Part shown: positions 9,116-18,473 of the stretch, in pieces
Layout of the letters: the number at the start of each line of letters is the position of its first letter
Numbering within the stretch: the stretch's first letter is position 1
DNA from: Gemmatimonadaceae bacterium
GTDB lineage: Bacteria; Gemmatimonadota; Gemmatimonadetes; Gemmatimonadales; Gemmatimonadaceae
Reading direction: 5' to 3'
Assembly: GCA_025358925.1 (NCBI GenBank)
Contig: JANYHT010000039.1
Location: 248,001-312,000 of the forward strand
DNA length: 64,000 nucleotides
Translations under genes and position numbers: made by a program
Notes under the pieces: model-generated
Seen by the model: only the letters and a program-made list of their open reading frames with translations
The model's database searches: none
Told to the model about the DNA's origin: nothing

Positions 9116-10090
9116 TCAGGCCATCACGTCGCGTATTCGCGAGACAATGCGAATGGGGGCCTGTGCTTCGCCGCGGCACGCGTAGTAACAGGCGTTACAA
9201 TCGATCGGCTTATAACCGCGATACTCCTGCCACGGACCGTCGGGCGGAAAATCGGGACAGCGACGCACGCGACCTTGCGGGTCGATATGAATGGTCGTGA
9301 TCCCGCTTTGACAGGGCTCGGTCATCTCACCACGGACGTACCGTGGAATTTGTTCGAGGTAATAGTCGGAGTTGGTAATGATGCCACGCTTTCGTTTCTT
9401 GTACGCCAGGAGGCCGTGAATCGCACGCTCAAGATTGGCGTGTTGCGTGTTGTCCAATAAAAAGTCGCGATTCCCGTTTTTTGAATCCGTGTAAAGCGAG
9501 AAATTGACACCGCCACCCAACGCTGCCGCACGCTCGACGATCGGAATCAGTTGATCGAGGTTATCGTTTTTTATGACGGTATTGAATCGCACGCCACCGA
9601 TACCGGCCGCCCGCATCCGCGGCACGATGTCGAGAATTTTCGCACTCAGTCCTGGAATGCCGCGGGCCAGGTCATGCCGCTCGTCTAAATAGTCAAGGGA
9701 GATATTGAACTGATCGACACCCGCATGCCACAACGACTGCGCGCGGTCGAGCGTGAGCATCGCCCCGTGGGTGATCAGCTGCACGTACGTGTAACGCACG
9801 GATTTGCGCACCGACGCGACAACATCTTCAAGATCTTTGCGAAGTGTGGGTTCACCGCCCGTGAACGTGACGAGCATGGGCGAGAACCGACGTGCGATCT
9901 CGCCAAACTCCGCAACTTCGGTATGCTTCGTCTCAGCGGGGGTTTTCCAGTAGTCACAAAATCCGCAGCGCGCGTTGCAACGCATGGTCACTTCGAAATT
10001 GAGCAACACGGGTCTACGTCGTAGCCGAAGCCACGCGTACTTACCGAGGAAGATGGGGACATGCCACGGCCGGTATCGGCTTGACAGCAT
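9116..10090 (-). CDS. Radical SAM enzyme with SPASM/twitch-like tail, inside hut operon
   Basis: A 324-residue radical SAM protein. The CxxxCxxC motif that binds the [4Fe-4S]-SAM cluster is CNARCGFC near residue 40, followed by the TFTGGEPTLR motif (GGEP, SAM binding). The C-terminus has CX12GX4C (Cys in EPCQSG to Cys in RRCPDF) and then CNACYYACRGE, which is the layout of an auxiliary Fe-S cluster domain of the SPASM/twitch kind. Such enzymes often modify peptides, but others act on small molecules, so the substrate is open. Its ATG overlaps the hutU stop as TAATG and hutI starts 7 bases later, so it is co-translated within histidine degradation. I know of no standard hut enzyme of this family. 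Confidence 0.9.
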   Translation of the reverse strand: MLSSRYRPWHVPIFLGKYAWLRLRRRPVLLNFEVTMRCNARCGFCDYWKTPAETKHTEVAEFGEIARRFSPMLVTFTGGEPTLRKDLEDVVASVRKSVRYTYVQLITHGAMLTLDRAQSLWHAGVDQFNISLDYLDERHDLARGIPGLSAKILDIVPRMRAAGIGGVRFNTVIKNDNLDQLIPIVERAAALGGGVNFSLYTDSKNGNRDFLLDNTQHANLERAIHGLLAYKKRKRGIITNSDYYLEQIPRYVRGEMTEPCQSGITTIHIDPQGRVRRCPDFPPDGPWQEYRGYKPIDCNACYYACRGEAQAPIRIVSRIRDVMA

Positions 10091-11754
10091 TACAGGTGAT
10101 GGTCCAGCATCGGCAACTGGATGCCTTCACGCGCAGCAGTGGCGATTGCGATGTCGTATCCCGCATCAGCGTGGCGCGCGACCCCAATGCCCGGATCATT
10201 GGTGAGTACGCGCTCCAAGCGCGCGCGCATCCTTGCTGAACCGTCAGCCACAATGACCTGCCCAGCGTGGAGTGAATTGCCGATTCCAACGCCACCGCCA
10301 TGATGAAACGAGACCCATGATGCACCGCTCGCGACGTTGAGCAGTGCGTTGAGAATCGCCCAATCGGCAATGGCGTCGCTGCCGTCACGCATACCTTCCG
10401 TTTCGCGGAAGGGCGACGCGACGCTGCCCGAGTCGAGGTGATCGCGTCCTATCACGATGGGCGCGGAGAGTTCACCAGATGCAACGAGGTCGTTGATTGC
10501 CAGAGCGAATCGCGCGCGTTCACCTTGACCGAGCCAGCAGATGCGCGCTGGTAGTCCTTGGAACGCGATGCGCTCGCGCGCCAACGCGATCCAGCGCCGG
10601 AGGTGCGCGTCGTGAGGAAACAGTTCGAGCGCTAAGTCATCGGTGCGATAAATGTCCGCAGGATTGCCGGAGAGTGCAACCCAGCGAAACGGACCCTTCC
10701 CTTCGCAGAAAAGCGGCCGAATGTACTCAGGTACGAACCCGGGAATGCGAAACGCATCGTCTAACCCCGCGTCAAAGGCGACCGTACGAATGTTATTGCC
10801 GTAGTCAAATACGACAGATCCGCGATCCTGCAGTGCGCGCATGGCGCGTACGTGGTCCACGACCGAAGCCGTCGCTCGCGCGACGTACTCGCGTGGGTTT
10901 TGTTCGCGCAGCACGTCAGCTTGCGCGAGCGACATGCCGGCTGGCACATAGCCAACCAGCATATCGTGCGCGCTTGTTTGATCGGTGACGACGTCAGGCA
11001 CGACACCGCGACGCACGAGTTCCGGCAGAACATCTGCCGCATTGCCAACGAGCCCGACGGACAATCCCGTACGAGCGCGCTGCGCTTCGGCAAGCCATTG
11101 CAACGCTTCGTCGAGCGACGTCGTCATGCGATCACAGTAGCATGTGTCGATGCGCTTCTGAATGCGCGTCGGATCAACATCAATGCCAAGCACAGCGGCA
11201 CCATGCATCGCGGCAGCGAGCGGCTGCGCTCCACCCATGCCGCCTAAGCCCGCGGTGACGACTAATCGCCCTGCCAAAGTGCCATCGAAATGTTTCGTGG
11301 CAACTGCGCCAAACGTTTCGTACGTCCCCTGCACGATGCCCTGCGAGCCGATGTAGATCCACGAGCCTGCGGTCATCTGTCCGTACATGGTGAGGCCCAG
11401 CCGCTCGAGACGACGAAACTCATCCCAATTCGCCCAACGGCCAACAAGATTCGCATTGGCGATGAGGACGCGTGGTGCATCGGCGTGCGTGCGGAAGACG
11501 GCTACCGGTTTCCCACTCTGCACCAACAGCGTTTCGTCGTTCGCGAGCGTGCGGAGCGTTCGCACAATTGCGTCAAACGCTTCCCACGAACGCGCGGCGC
11601 GACCGGTTCCGCCGTACACCACGAGATCATCAGGCCGCTCGGCTACCTCTGGATCGAGGTTGTTCATCAACATGCGAAGTGCGGCTTCTTGCTCCCAGCC
11701 AACGCAAGAGAGCGCGTTTCCGCGCGGTGCACGCACTGGTCGCGGTTGCGTCAC
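10090..11754 (-). CDS. hutU: Urocanate hydratase (urocanase)
   Basis: Second step of histidine degradation: NAD-dependent hydration of urocanate to 4-imidazolone-5-propanoate. The 554-residue length is typical. Family stretches are clear: [12 protein letters not shown] near the N-terminus, [20 protein letters not shown], the nucleotide-binding [14 protein letters not shown], and [14 protein letters not shown] followed by DQTSAHD. It starts at GTG 11754 and overlaps the hutH stop as GTGA; its own stop overlaps the start of the radical SAM gene as TAATG. Both arrangements suggest coupled translation through the cluster. Confidence 0.96.
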   Translation of the reverse strand: MTQPRPVRAPRGNALSCVGWEQEAALRMLMNNLDPEVAERPDDLVVYGGTGRAARSWEAFDAIVRTLRTLANDETLLVQSGKPVAVFRTHADAPRVLIANANLVGRWANWDEFRRLERLGLTMYGQMTAGSWIYIGSQGIVQGTYETFGAVATKHFDGTLAGRLVVTAGLGGMGGAQPLAAAMHGAAVLGIDVDPTRIQKRIDTCYCDRMTTSLDEALQWLAEAQRARTGLSVGLVGNAADVLPELVRRGVVPDVVTDQTSAHDMLVGYVPAGMSLAQADVLREQNPREYVARATASVVDHVRAMRALQDRGSVVFDYGNNIRTVAFDAGLDDAFRIPGFVPEYIRPLFCEGKGPFRWVALSGNPADIYRTDDLALELFPHDAHLRRWIALARERIAFQGLPARICWLGQGERARFALAINDLVASGELSAPIVIGRDHLDSGSVASPFRETEGMRDGSDAIADWAILNALLNVASGASWVSFHHGGGVGIGNSLHAGQVIVADGSARMRARLERVLTNDPGIGVARHADAGYDIAIATAAREGIQLPMLDHHL

Positions 11755-13274
11755 GACACGAAGCCTTCAGTGATGTGGTCGAACACGCCCGTTGCGAGTG
11801 CATCAGCGAGTCGGGTGATATCTGGTCCGGGCGCGCGATCTCCATCAGCCTTGCGAACTATGGTGCGGATCAACGCGTGCGCGCGTTCGAGCACGTCAGT
11901 GCTCCGAAGTGGCCGGCGATGTTCAAAGCCCTCGGCAGCGGCGATGAGCTCGATGGCAATCACGTGGCGCAAGTTGCGAACGGAACGTCGCAGCTTTGTC
12001 GCTGCAGCCATCGCCATGGGCACGACGTCTTCCTTGTTGCCGTCGGTTGGAATGGAATCGACACTTGCTGGATGGGCCAGCGTTTTACACTCACTCGCGA
12101 GTGCAGCAGATGTGACTTGCGCCATCATAAACCCCGATTCAAGTCCCGGAGAGCCCGCGAGAAACGGGGGCAGCCCTTGATTAAAATCCGGGTGCACGAG
12201 GCGATCGGTGCGTCGTTCACTAATCACCGCGAGATTTGCGCTGACGATCGCCAACAGATCACTCGCCATGCCCACCGCTTGCCCATGAAAATTTCCGCCA
12301 CTCAACAGCTCACCCGTTTCGAGCACAAGCGGATTGTCGGTAGCGGCGTTCAACTCACGCTCGATGATATCGCGTGCAAAGCGCAGCGCTTCGAGCGCCG
12401 GCCCGTGTACCTGCGGTGCGCATCGCAGCGCGTATGCATCTTGGACGCGCGGATCTCCGTGCCTGTGCGATTCACGAATCGCACTGCCTTTCAGAAGTGC
12501 TCGAAGCAGCGCGGCCGACACTTTTTGTCCCGGCTGTCCACGCGCATCTTGAATCCGCGCATCGAACGCGTCGGGCGTGCCGAGCAATGCGTCGAGACTC
12601 ATGGCCGTCGCGATGTGCGCGGCATGCCATAGTCGGGTGAGTTCTGCGCACGCGAGCGCCGCGACCGCCGTGTGTGCCTGTGTGCCATTGATCAGCGCGA
12701 GCCCTTCCTTCGCCTCAAGAACGACGGGCGTGAGACCAGCCTTTGCCAGCAATTCCGCAGAGTCGCCTTCATACACACCGACACGCGCACGACCTTCGCC
12801 AATCAGCGTGAGGGCCAGATGCGCGAGCGGCGCGAGGTCGCCACTGGCGCCGACACTCCCCTGCTCCGGCACAACTGCCCAAATGCCGGCATTGAGCAGC
12901 GCCAGCAGGGCGTCCACGACCGAAGCACGCGCGCCCGCAAAGCCCGTCGCCAACACGTTGGCGCGCAGCAACATCATCGCGCGCACTTCGCGCTCGGGGA
13001 GTGCATCGCCAACTCCAGCCGCATGACTTCGCACCAGGTTGCGCTGCAGCGCCGCAAGCTGCGAGTTGGGGATTGTGATTTCGGACATTTTTCCGAACCC
13101 CGTATTGACGCCATAGACCGGCACCCCGGCCCGCACCGCACGCTCTACGACCGCGCGCGTGCGCAACATTTTGTTTCGCGCGGCAGGAGCGAGTGCGACA
13201 TGCTGACGTCCGTCGGCAACGGCCAACACGTCGGCAATGCGTAGTGATTGACCATCAAGCTGCAGCACCATCAT
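11751..13274 (-). CDS. hutH: Histidine ammonia-lyase
   Basis: First step of histidine degradation: removal of ammonia from L-histidine to give urocanate. The Ala-Ser-Gly triad that forms the MIO prosthetic group is at residues 143-145 in [12 protein letters not shown], the canonical place, and the catalytic Tyr lies in [11 protein letters not shown]. The length (507 residues) is normal. It begins with two ATG codons 19 bases after the lptD stop, with AAGG upstream, so it may be transcribed from the envelope operon as well as from any local promoter; I see no clear local promoter or HutC-type operator in the gap. Confidence 0.96.
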   Translation of the reverse strand: MMVLQLDGQSLRIADVLAVADGRQHVALAPAARNKMLRTRAVVERAVRAGVPVYGVNTGFGKMSEITIPNSQLAALQRNLVRSHAAGVGDALPEREVRAMMLLRANVLATGFAGARASVVDALLALLNAGIWAVVPEQGSVGASGDLAPLAHLALTLIGEGRARVGVYEGDSAELLAKAGLTPVVLEAKEGLALINGTQAHTAVAALACAELTRLWHAAHIATAMSLDALLGTPDAFDARIQDARGQPGQKVSAALLRALLKGSAIRESHRHGDPRVQDAYALRCAPQVHGPALEALRFARDIIERELNAATDNPLVLETGELLSGGNFHGQAVGMASDLLAIVSANLAVISERRTDRLVHPDFNQGLPPFLAGSPGLESGFMMAQVTSAALASECKTLAHPASVDSIPTDGNKEDVVPMAMAAATKLRRSVRNLRHVIAIELIAAAEGFEHRRPLRSTDVLERAHALIRTIVRKADGDRAPGPDITRLADALATGVFDHITEGFVS

Positions 13275-13293
13275 CTACCTTGGCCGAATACGC

Positions 13294-16230
13294 TCAATAA
13301 CTGCTACCCCGATATGTCTGCCGATCATAGTTGAACTTCAGTTCGGGCTGGGCCTTGAGCGCGATGAAGAAGTTGAACGCAAAATTACCGTTGGGCGCCT
13401 GAGTAAAGGAGAAGACGGCGTTCCAATCGTGCAACTGCCGCTGCAAGCCCACTTGCTGACTCGCGAACCGATTGCGCTCTACATCGTACTGCGTGGACCA
13501 CTGCGCGGACCAATTTTGCGTGATGTTAAACGACAGCGCAGACGTGACGTTTTGGGTGGCCGGCGAGATGAACACGGGCGCACCGATGGCGCTTTGGCCG
13601 GTGGTCAGCCCCGTTGCTGGAGCACTCTGCGCGTTGAAAATGCACTGGTCGTACACGGACAACCCAAACACGCGTTGCGATTCGCAGAGTGACGCTGGAT
13701 CGTTTCGAATTTGAGTTCCACCAACCGGAGGTCGTTGTCGAGCCGCGTTGTACTGGAGGTTGAGACTCCACCCTTGGCCCGACGGCAGTGATGCCTGCAT
13801 CCCGCGCATCGTGCTACCACCGGCCGCGTTCTGCTGTCGCGCCTGCGTATTGATATTGGCGTCGTTGCTGTTCTGTTGACGCGTGGAATCTGTCGGGATC
13901 GCTTCTAGTTGCGCTCGTCCGCCGAGCAATTTACCGAGAATAGCAAAAATACCCGAGCGTCCATTGAGCGAGAACGTAACGCCGATATCCGTCCGATACG
14001 GTTTGAAAACCGCCGTATCAGAGATTGGGTCGCCCTGGAACAATTCGTAGGAAGAACGGAAATCGAGTCCGGGGAGCAAATCCGTACGTCCCGAAATGCT
14101 GAAGGTGCGATCCGTGAAACCGCTTTTTCCGGAATCCGCACGCACAAAGTCGTACGTGAGCGGTGAAAATTGCAATGAGACGAGCTTGATTTTCTGTCCG
14201 GACTCAGGCCCCGAATCCGATTTGGAGCGCAGCTTGGCTTCAAGATTGGTGGACAAGTTCAGCGACACGCGATTCTGTTTGAGCGAGCCGAGATAACCGA
14301 CGCGTGTGCGCCCAAGCGCGGAAAGATATTCATCACTGACGGACGCCTGCGGCGAGTACGAGAAGCTGATGCCCGGCGAAATGGAGTGACGAAAGGCTGC
14401 GACCGGACCGAGTCCAGGAAATTTCGCATAGAGCGTCGGCGATGAACTAACGGCATAGCTCAATCGCTTGGATTGCATGACATACCGGCCTCCACTACGC
14501 TCGGTGCGGACGAACAGTCCCGACGCGGGATCCACGTTCGAAACGTTAACGGAGGGTGAGACATTCCACGTGTTCTGAAAGAAGCGCGGCAGATTGAACG
14601 ACGTTGTCCAATCAGCATCGGTTTCGAATGTTCGCGCAAAGACTCGCGTGCTCCGTTGCGATGTGTCTCGCACGCCAACGATTTCGCGTTGCTCCGGGAA
14701 ATTGCTGTACCGTTCGTTGATCGAGAACGAATTCTGCCAGACGAAATCACCGAGTTTAAGTGGCGTATCAAAGCGAAACGTCATGTTGCGCTTGTCCGCG
14801 CGCAATCGCGCACTATCGAGTCCACCCGCATTGGTGACGTTGTAGATGTACGGAAACTGCAGCCCTTGGTCAATCTTTTGCTGTTCGGCGACTGAGAACG
14901 CGAGCGACGGTGTCCACGTAACGAAGCGATTGCCGAGGGTTCCAGTGGTTACGTTGAGCGACGGGAAATCCATGTCGACTTGCGAGCGCCCGGGATATTG
15001 CACCCGTGAGCCACCGAGATTGATCTGCGCCGGTCCGATTTTCGTTTGGTAGTTGAGCTGCGAGCGAATCGTTGCGTTGGCGGCCACCGGGCTAATCGTC
15101 GACGCGCGTTGAATCTGCGTGTTCTGCACCCAGTTGAGTCGCGCGGTAAGACGCGTTTGCTTCGAGAAATCCTGATTGTGGTTCCATGTGACCGACGTGT
15201 TCGTCGTGCCGTTTCGCTGCGCGAGATACGAGATCGCGGTCTCTCCGGTGATGAATCGATTGAGCCACCGATAGCGATACTCAATATTGCTGCGCAAAAA
15301 TCCAGGATCGACATCGGTGCCCCTCGCCCCGCTACGCCAATCCAGTGATGCCTCGGCATTCATGTAATCGTTAATTGCAAAGAAGTAACCCATATTTGAC
15401 ACCGCGCGCCGATACGATGGACTGTTACGAAATAGCTCGGCGATACCAAAGTTCGGCGTGAGTAAACCACTGCGTCGACCACTGCGCACATCTTGAAAGA
15501 AAAACGGAATCCAGAACACCGGCACTTCGCCGATGTACAGAATTCCCGGACGCGCCACCATGATGTTTTCACTTACGAACTTCATATTTTTCGTCGTGAA
15601 GTGAAAATGCGGTTCATCATGATCGCAATAGGTGAACGACCCATTCTGCGCGAACACAATGTGCCGTCCGCTCACCAGCGTGTCCGTAAAGATGGACCCT
15701 TTTTCGGCGCTGAGAAACAAGCGCTGTCCCGACGTAAACGACGTAGAAAACGATGACGTGACGCCGCGCTGCGTATTCAGATCATACTCAATTCGACCGA
15801 GGCCGATGATGTCGTCCGCATCAGCCTTGCTGGGGTCGCGAAGGATCACCGTATCGCCACTGGCGATCACCAGTTTCGTGGAATCGCTATACGAGATAGA
15901 ATCGCCGACCAGAATCGTTTCGTCGCGCTTCACCGCCGCCGACTTTCCCTTGATATACAGTTCTTTGGTCACGGCGTCAAACCGCACGCTGCGCCCTTGA
16001 TACTGCACGGAATTGTACCCCTTGCGCTGCATCAACTCCGTCATCGCCGAGTCAGGCGCTTCGAAGTCTACCAGTAGCCGATCTTTGCTCAGCTTCTTCG
16101 CGGCGGTGTCTTGCGCTTGTCCGGGCGCGGTGCGCGATGGCTGTCGGGTTGGTCGCTGCGCGTGCACCGACGAAGCGATCAGCGTCACCAACATGCCTGC
16201 AACGCGGCAGGCATTCCTCACACGTCTCAC
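13294..16230 (-). CDS. lptD: LPS-assembly protein LptD-like outer-membrane barrel
   Basis: Outer-membrane translocon that inserts lipopolysaccharide-type glycolipid into the outer leaflet. I place the start at GTG 16230, which overlaps the tatC stop as GTGA and gives 978 residues. A signal peptide follows directly (VAGMLVTLIASSVHA, cut before Gln). Residues ~50-250 read as the periplasmic OstA/LptA-like jellyroll (DSISYSDSTKLVIASGDTVI and similar). The rest is beta-barrel with alternating aromatic residues, ending in a strand with YRGSSY. The FWIPFFFQDVRSGRRSGLLTPNFG stretch matches the plug/barrel junction of the family in abbreviated form: FWIPFF, then RRSGLL. hutH starts 19 bases downstream. 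Confidence 0.88.
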   Translation of the reverse strand: MRRVRNACRVAGMLVTLIASSVHAQRPTRQPSRTAPGQAQDTAAKKLSKDRLLVDFEAPDSAMTELMQRKGYNSVQYQGRSVRFDAVTKELYIKGKSAAVKRDETILVGDSISYSDSTKLVIASGDTVILRDPSKADADDIIGLGRIEYDLNTQRGVTSSFSTSFTSGQRLFLSAEKGSIFTDTLVSGRHIVFAQNGSFTYCDHDEPHFHFTTKNMKFVSENIMVARPGILYIGEVPVFWIPFFFQDVRSGRRSGLLTPNFGIAELFRNSPSYRRAVSNMGYFFAINDYMNAEASLDWRSGARGTDVDPGFLRSNIEYRYRWLNRFITGETAISYLAQRNGTTNTSVTWNHNQDFSKQTRLTARLNWVQNTQIQRASTISPVAANATIRSQLNYQTKIGPAQINLGGSRVQYPGRSQVDMDFPSLNVTTGTLGNRFVTWTPSLAFSVAEQQKIDQGLQFPYIYNVTNAGGLDSARLRADKRNMTFRFDTPLKLGDFVWQNSFSINERYSNFPEQREIVGVRDTSQRSTRVFARTFETDADWTTSFNLPRFFQNTWNVSPSVNVSNVDPASGLFVRTERSGGRYVMQSKRLSYAVSSSPTLYAKFPGLGPVAAFRHSISPGISFSYSPQASVSDEYLSALGRTRVGYLGSLKQNRVSLNLSTNLEAKLRSKSDSGPESGQKIKLVSLQFSPLTYDFVRADSGKSGFTDRTFSISGRTDLLPGLDFRSSYELFQGDPISDTAVFKPYRTDIGVTFSLNGRSGIFAILGKLLGGRAQLEAIPTDSTRQQNSNDANINTQARQQNAAGGSTMRGMQASLPSGQGWSLNLQYNAARQRPPVGGTQIRNDPASLCESQRVFGLSVYDQCIFNAQSAPATGLTTGQSAIGAPVFISPATQNVTSALSFNITQNWSAQWSTQYDVERNRFASQQVGLQRQLHDWNAVFSFTQAPNGNFAFNFFIALKAQPELKFNYDRQTYRGSSY

Positions 16231-17003
16231 GCGAGTTCGAGCGCGTCCTGCGCGGCGATGCGTCGCTCGCGGCGCTTCGAGATGAGGCGCGACAAGATGA
16301 TCGAAATTTCGTACAAGAAATACAGTGGCGCGGTGAGCGCGAAGAGCGACGTTGGATCTTGGCCGGGCGTTATCAGAGCCGCTGCGATAATGCAGCCAAC
16401 AAACGCGTGCCGACGATACTTTGCCAAGAATTGATACTTGACGAGACCAAGCGCCGACAACAGCACAATCACGATGGGCAATTCGAAAATCGCGCCAAAG
16501 GCGAGACACATGGCCATCACGAAACCGGCGTACTCATGCACCGTTGGCGTAATCTCGGCCGAGTTGCTTTGGAAACTGTAAAAGAACTGTAGGGTGACGG
16601 GCAACACAAAGAAGTACGCGAGTGCCATTCCGCACAGAAATAGCAGGGCAGCGCCGACGAGTGTTGGAATGACAACCTTTTTCTCGTGCTTATATAGCGC
16701 CGGCGAAAGAAATCCCCAGATCTGCCAGACGATCACCGGCGATGCCGCAATCAATCCGATGGCGATGGACGCATCCATGACGATGTCGAACAGATCGCTC
16801 GGATGCGTCACCATCAATTTGCGATTCAGAAAGGGTTGCACGGGCCGTGCAAGCAGCCCGATGACGTCAATTTTTTGTGTGACCAACAATGCAAACGCGA
16901 CACCGACGCCGAGTGCGACCGCGATGGCAATGCGGAAGAGCCGCCAGCGCAATTCCTCGAGGTGATCGAGGAAAGGCATTTCAGAGTGCGTTGGTGCTGC
17001 CAT
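16227..17003 (-). CDS. tatC: Sec-independent translocase subunit TatC
   Basis: Integral membrane receptor for twin-arginine signal peptides. The 258-residue protein starts with the conserved FLDHLEELRWRLFR cytoplasmic segment and has six hydrophobic helices, including the PVIVWQIWGFLSPALY and FAFGAIFELP-type regions (here LAFGAIFELPIVIVLL) with the conserved Glu. The tail carries ITPGQDPTS. It lies 39 bases after the cpoB-like gene and overlaps lptD by GTGA. Its partner tatA is at 4.1 kb on the same strand. Confidence 0.95.
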   Translation of the reverse strand: MAAPTHSEMPFLDHLEELRWRLFRIAIAVALGVGVAFALLVTQKIDVIGLLARPVQPFLNRKLMVTHPSDLFDIVMDASIAIGLIAASPVIVWQIWGFLSPALYKHEKKVVIPTLVGAALLFLCGMALAYFFVLPVTLQFFYSFQSNSAEITPTVHEYAGFVMAMCLAFGAIFELPIVIVLLSALGLVKYQFLAKYRRHAFVGCIIAAALITPGQDPTSLFALTAPLYFLYEISIILSRLISKRRERRIAAQDALELA

Positions 17004-17042
17004 CGTTGCGTGAGAAATCGAGGTGTCGCGAGGAGCTGCGCG

Positions 17043-17864
17043 TTAACGCTGCTTAAGTCGGTCAGCGGCGAACCCAGCTTCTGGGCTGCGCGGATATTTG
17101 GAGAGCACTAACGTGTATAGCTCGCGGGCGCGGGCGGTGTTCCCCTGTTTGGCGAAGAGCTCGGCGCGCTTATACAACGACGACGCAGCGAACGGTGAGT
17201 CGGGGTGCGTTTGCACGACGGCGGCATACGCCGCGTCGGCAGAACTGACGTTATTTTCGCGCTCAAATGAGACCGCGACCCAGTACCGCGCCTCGGCCAG
17301 ATTTTCGAAGTTTGGATATGACTTAATCAAGTCCAACAGCACGACACGACCGGTGGAAAGACTTCCACCGCGTATAAGATCAAGACCGCGTGAATACATC
17401 ACACTAGGACCCATCTCCGGTGGCGGCGGCGTGTTTGCTTCGACGGCGCCAGTACCAACGGGCGGTACCATCACTGCGGACGATGTCGGTGTCGGCAACG
17501 AGGTACGCTCTTCAAGCGCACTCCGCAGCTTCGCAATGGTGGCGGCACTTTGCCCAAGCAACGTTTGTAATTGGAGCAATTGCTCTTTGACGGCGCGCAT
17601 CTCGCCACGCACATCACCCTGAATGGAGACGGTGCGATTGCTGATCAACGCGATGGAATCACTGGCGGTGCGCAACAGCTTAACCGCCGCCGTAAGCGCG
17701 TCTTTCTGTTCCACATCGTTTCGCAACAGCTCCGTGCGCATTGCTGCCACATCGCTTTGCACGATGCGCACGTCGCTGCGCGTGGCAAAGCACGCACCCC
17801 CCATCGCAACAAACGCGATGGGGGCGAACCGCCCCACGCGGGCGACGCGGGCAAACGCCTGCAT
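17043..17864 (-). CDS. CpoB/YbgF-like Tol-Pal coordination protein
   Basis: Predicted envelope protein of the Tol-Pal group; in E. coli CpoB couples outer-membrane constriction to peptidoglycan synthesis. The start ATG 17864 shares its A with the pal stop (TGATG), giving 273 residues. The N-terminus is a hydrophobic segment ending in GGACFATRS, a possible but non-canonical lipobox. A coiled-coil region follows (~25-100), then a Pro-rich linker and TPR repeats in the C-terminal half (ALYKRAELF-type pairs: AASSLYKRAELFAKQGNTAR). This coiled-coil plus TPR order is the YbgF layout, and its place directly after pal is the usual one. Confidence 0.85.
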   Translation of the reverse strand: MQAFARVARVGRFAPIAFVAMGGACFATRSDVRIVQSDVAAMRTELLRNDVEQKDALTAAVKLLRTASDSIALISNRTVSIQGDVRGEMRAVKEQLLQLQTLLGQSAATIAKLRSALEERTSLPTPTSSAVMVPPVGTGAVEANTPPPPEMGPSVMYSRGLDLIRGGSLSTGRVVLLDLIKSYPNFENLAEARYWVAVSFERENNVSSADAAYAAVVQTHPDSPFAASSLYKRAELFAKQGNTARARELYTLVLSKYPRSPEAGFAADRLKQR

Positions 17865-18430
17865 CACGGTGCGCGCAGCTGATCGCCACCCGCGATGATC
17901 TCAAACTCATCGCGGCGATTCTTCGCCCATGCGTCTTCTGTGCTGCCTTGTACCGCGGGACGCTCGCGACCAAACGACGTGGTTTCGATGCGCGATGCGT
18001 CAACTCCGCGATCGGTGAGGTATCGCTTTGCGGATTCAGCGCGACGACGTCCCAACGCAATGTTGTATTCATCGCTTCCGCGCTCATCCGTATGACCGGC
18101 AATGCGAATGCGGAGCTGCTTGTTGAGATTGAGCAGTGGAATTTTCGCATCGAGTGAGGCGCGCGCATCGTCGCGTAGCTCGTCGACATCGTACTCGAAA
18201 TAGATGCTTTCGAGCATCTTCGCGCGCGCGCTCGCAATGCGCTCACGCTCGGCGATTGCTGGATCAACCGGCGTGGCCGTGGGCGCAGGATTTGTTCGTG
18301 GTGGAGGTGCCGTTGGCGTGCTGACCGGAGCAGCAGTCGGCGTTGGAGCGACTACCGGCTTCTTTTTGCACGCGGCGAACACGAGTGGGGCAGCAACCAT
18401 CAGCAACGTCAGACGAGACGGACGGGTCAT
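17864..18430 (-). CDS. pal: Peptidoglycan-associated lipoprotein Pal
   Basis: Outer-membrane lipoprotein that holds the outer membrane to peptidoglycan. I chose ATG 18430 (GGAG 9 bases upstream), giving 188 residues; a TTG at 18445 would add five. The signal peptide ends in the lipobox LVFAAC. A Pro/Thr-rich linker spans ~25-55 and an OmpA-like domain follows with IYFEYDVDELR, the peptidoglycan-binding IAGHTDERGSDEYN and LGRRRAESAKRYL. It stands between tolB and the cpoB-like gene, as in other Tol-Pal operons. Confidence 0.95.
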   Translation of the reverse strand: MTRPSRLTLLMVAAPLVFAACKKKPVVAPTPTAAPVSTPTAPPPRTNPAPTATPVDPAIAERERIASARAKMLESIYFEYDVDELRDDARASLDAKIPLLNLNKQLRIRIAGHTDERGSDEYNIALGRRRAESAKRYLTDRGVDASRIETTSFGRERPAVQGSTEDAWAKNRRDEFEIIAGGDQLRAP

Positions 18431-18473
18431 GTCGAATGACTCCAAAGCTCAGGGGTGAAGACGCGCGAACTAC

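Noticed and set aside
11472-12632. Plus-strand open frame of 386 codons opposite hutU and hutH
   Set aside because: Both genes on the other strand are certain; the plus-strand product is Arg/His/Ser-rich with no recognisable fold.
16231-16509. Upstream extension of lptD
   Set aside because: These codons overlap tatC in another frame; a signal peptide directly follows GTG 16230.
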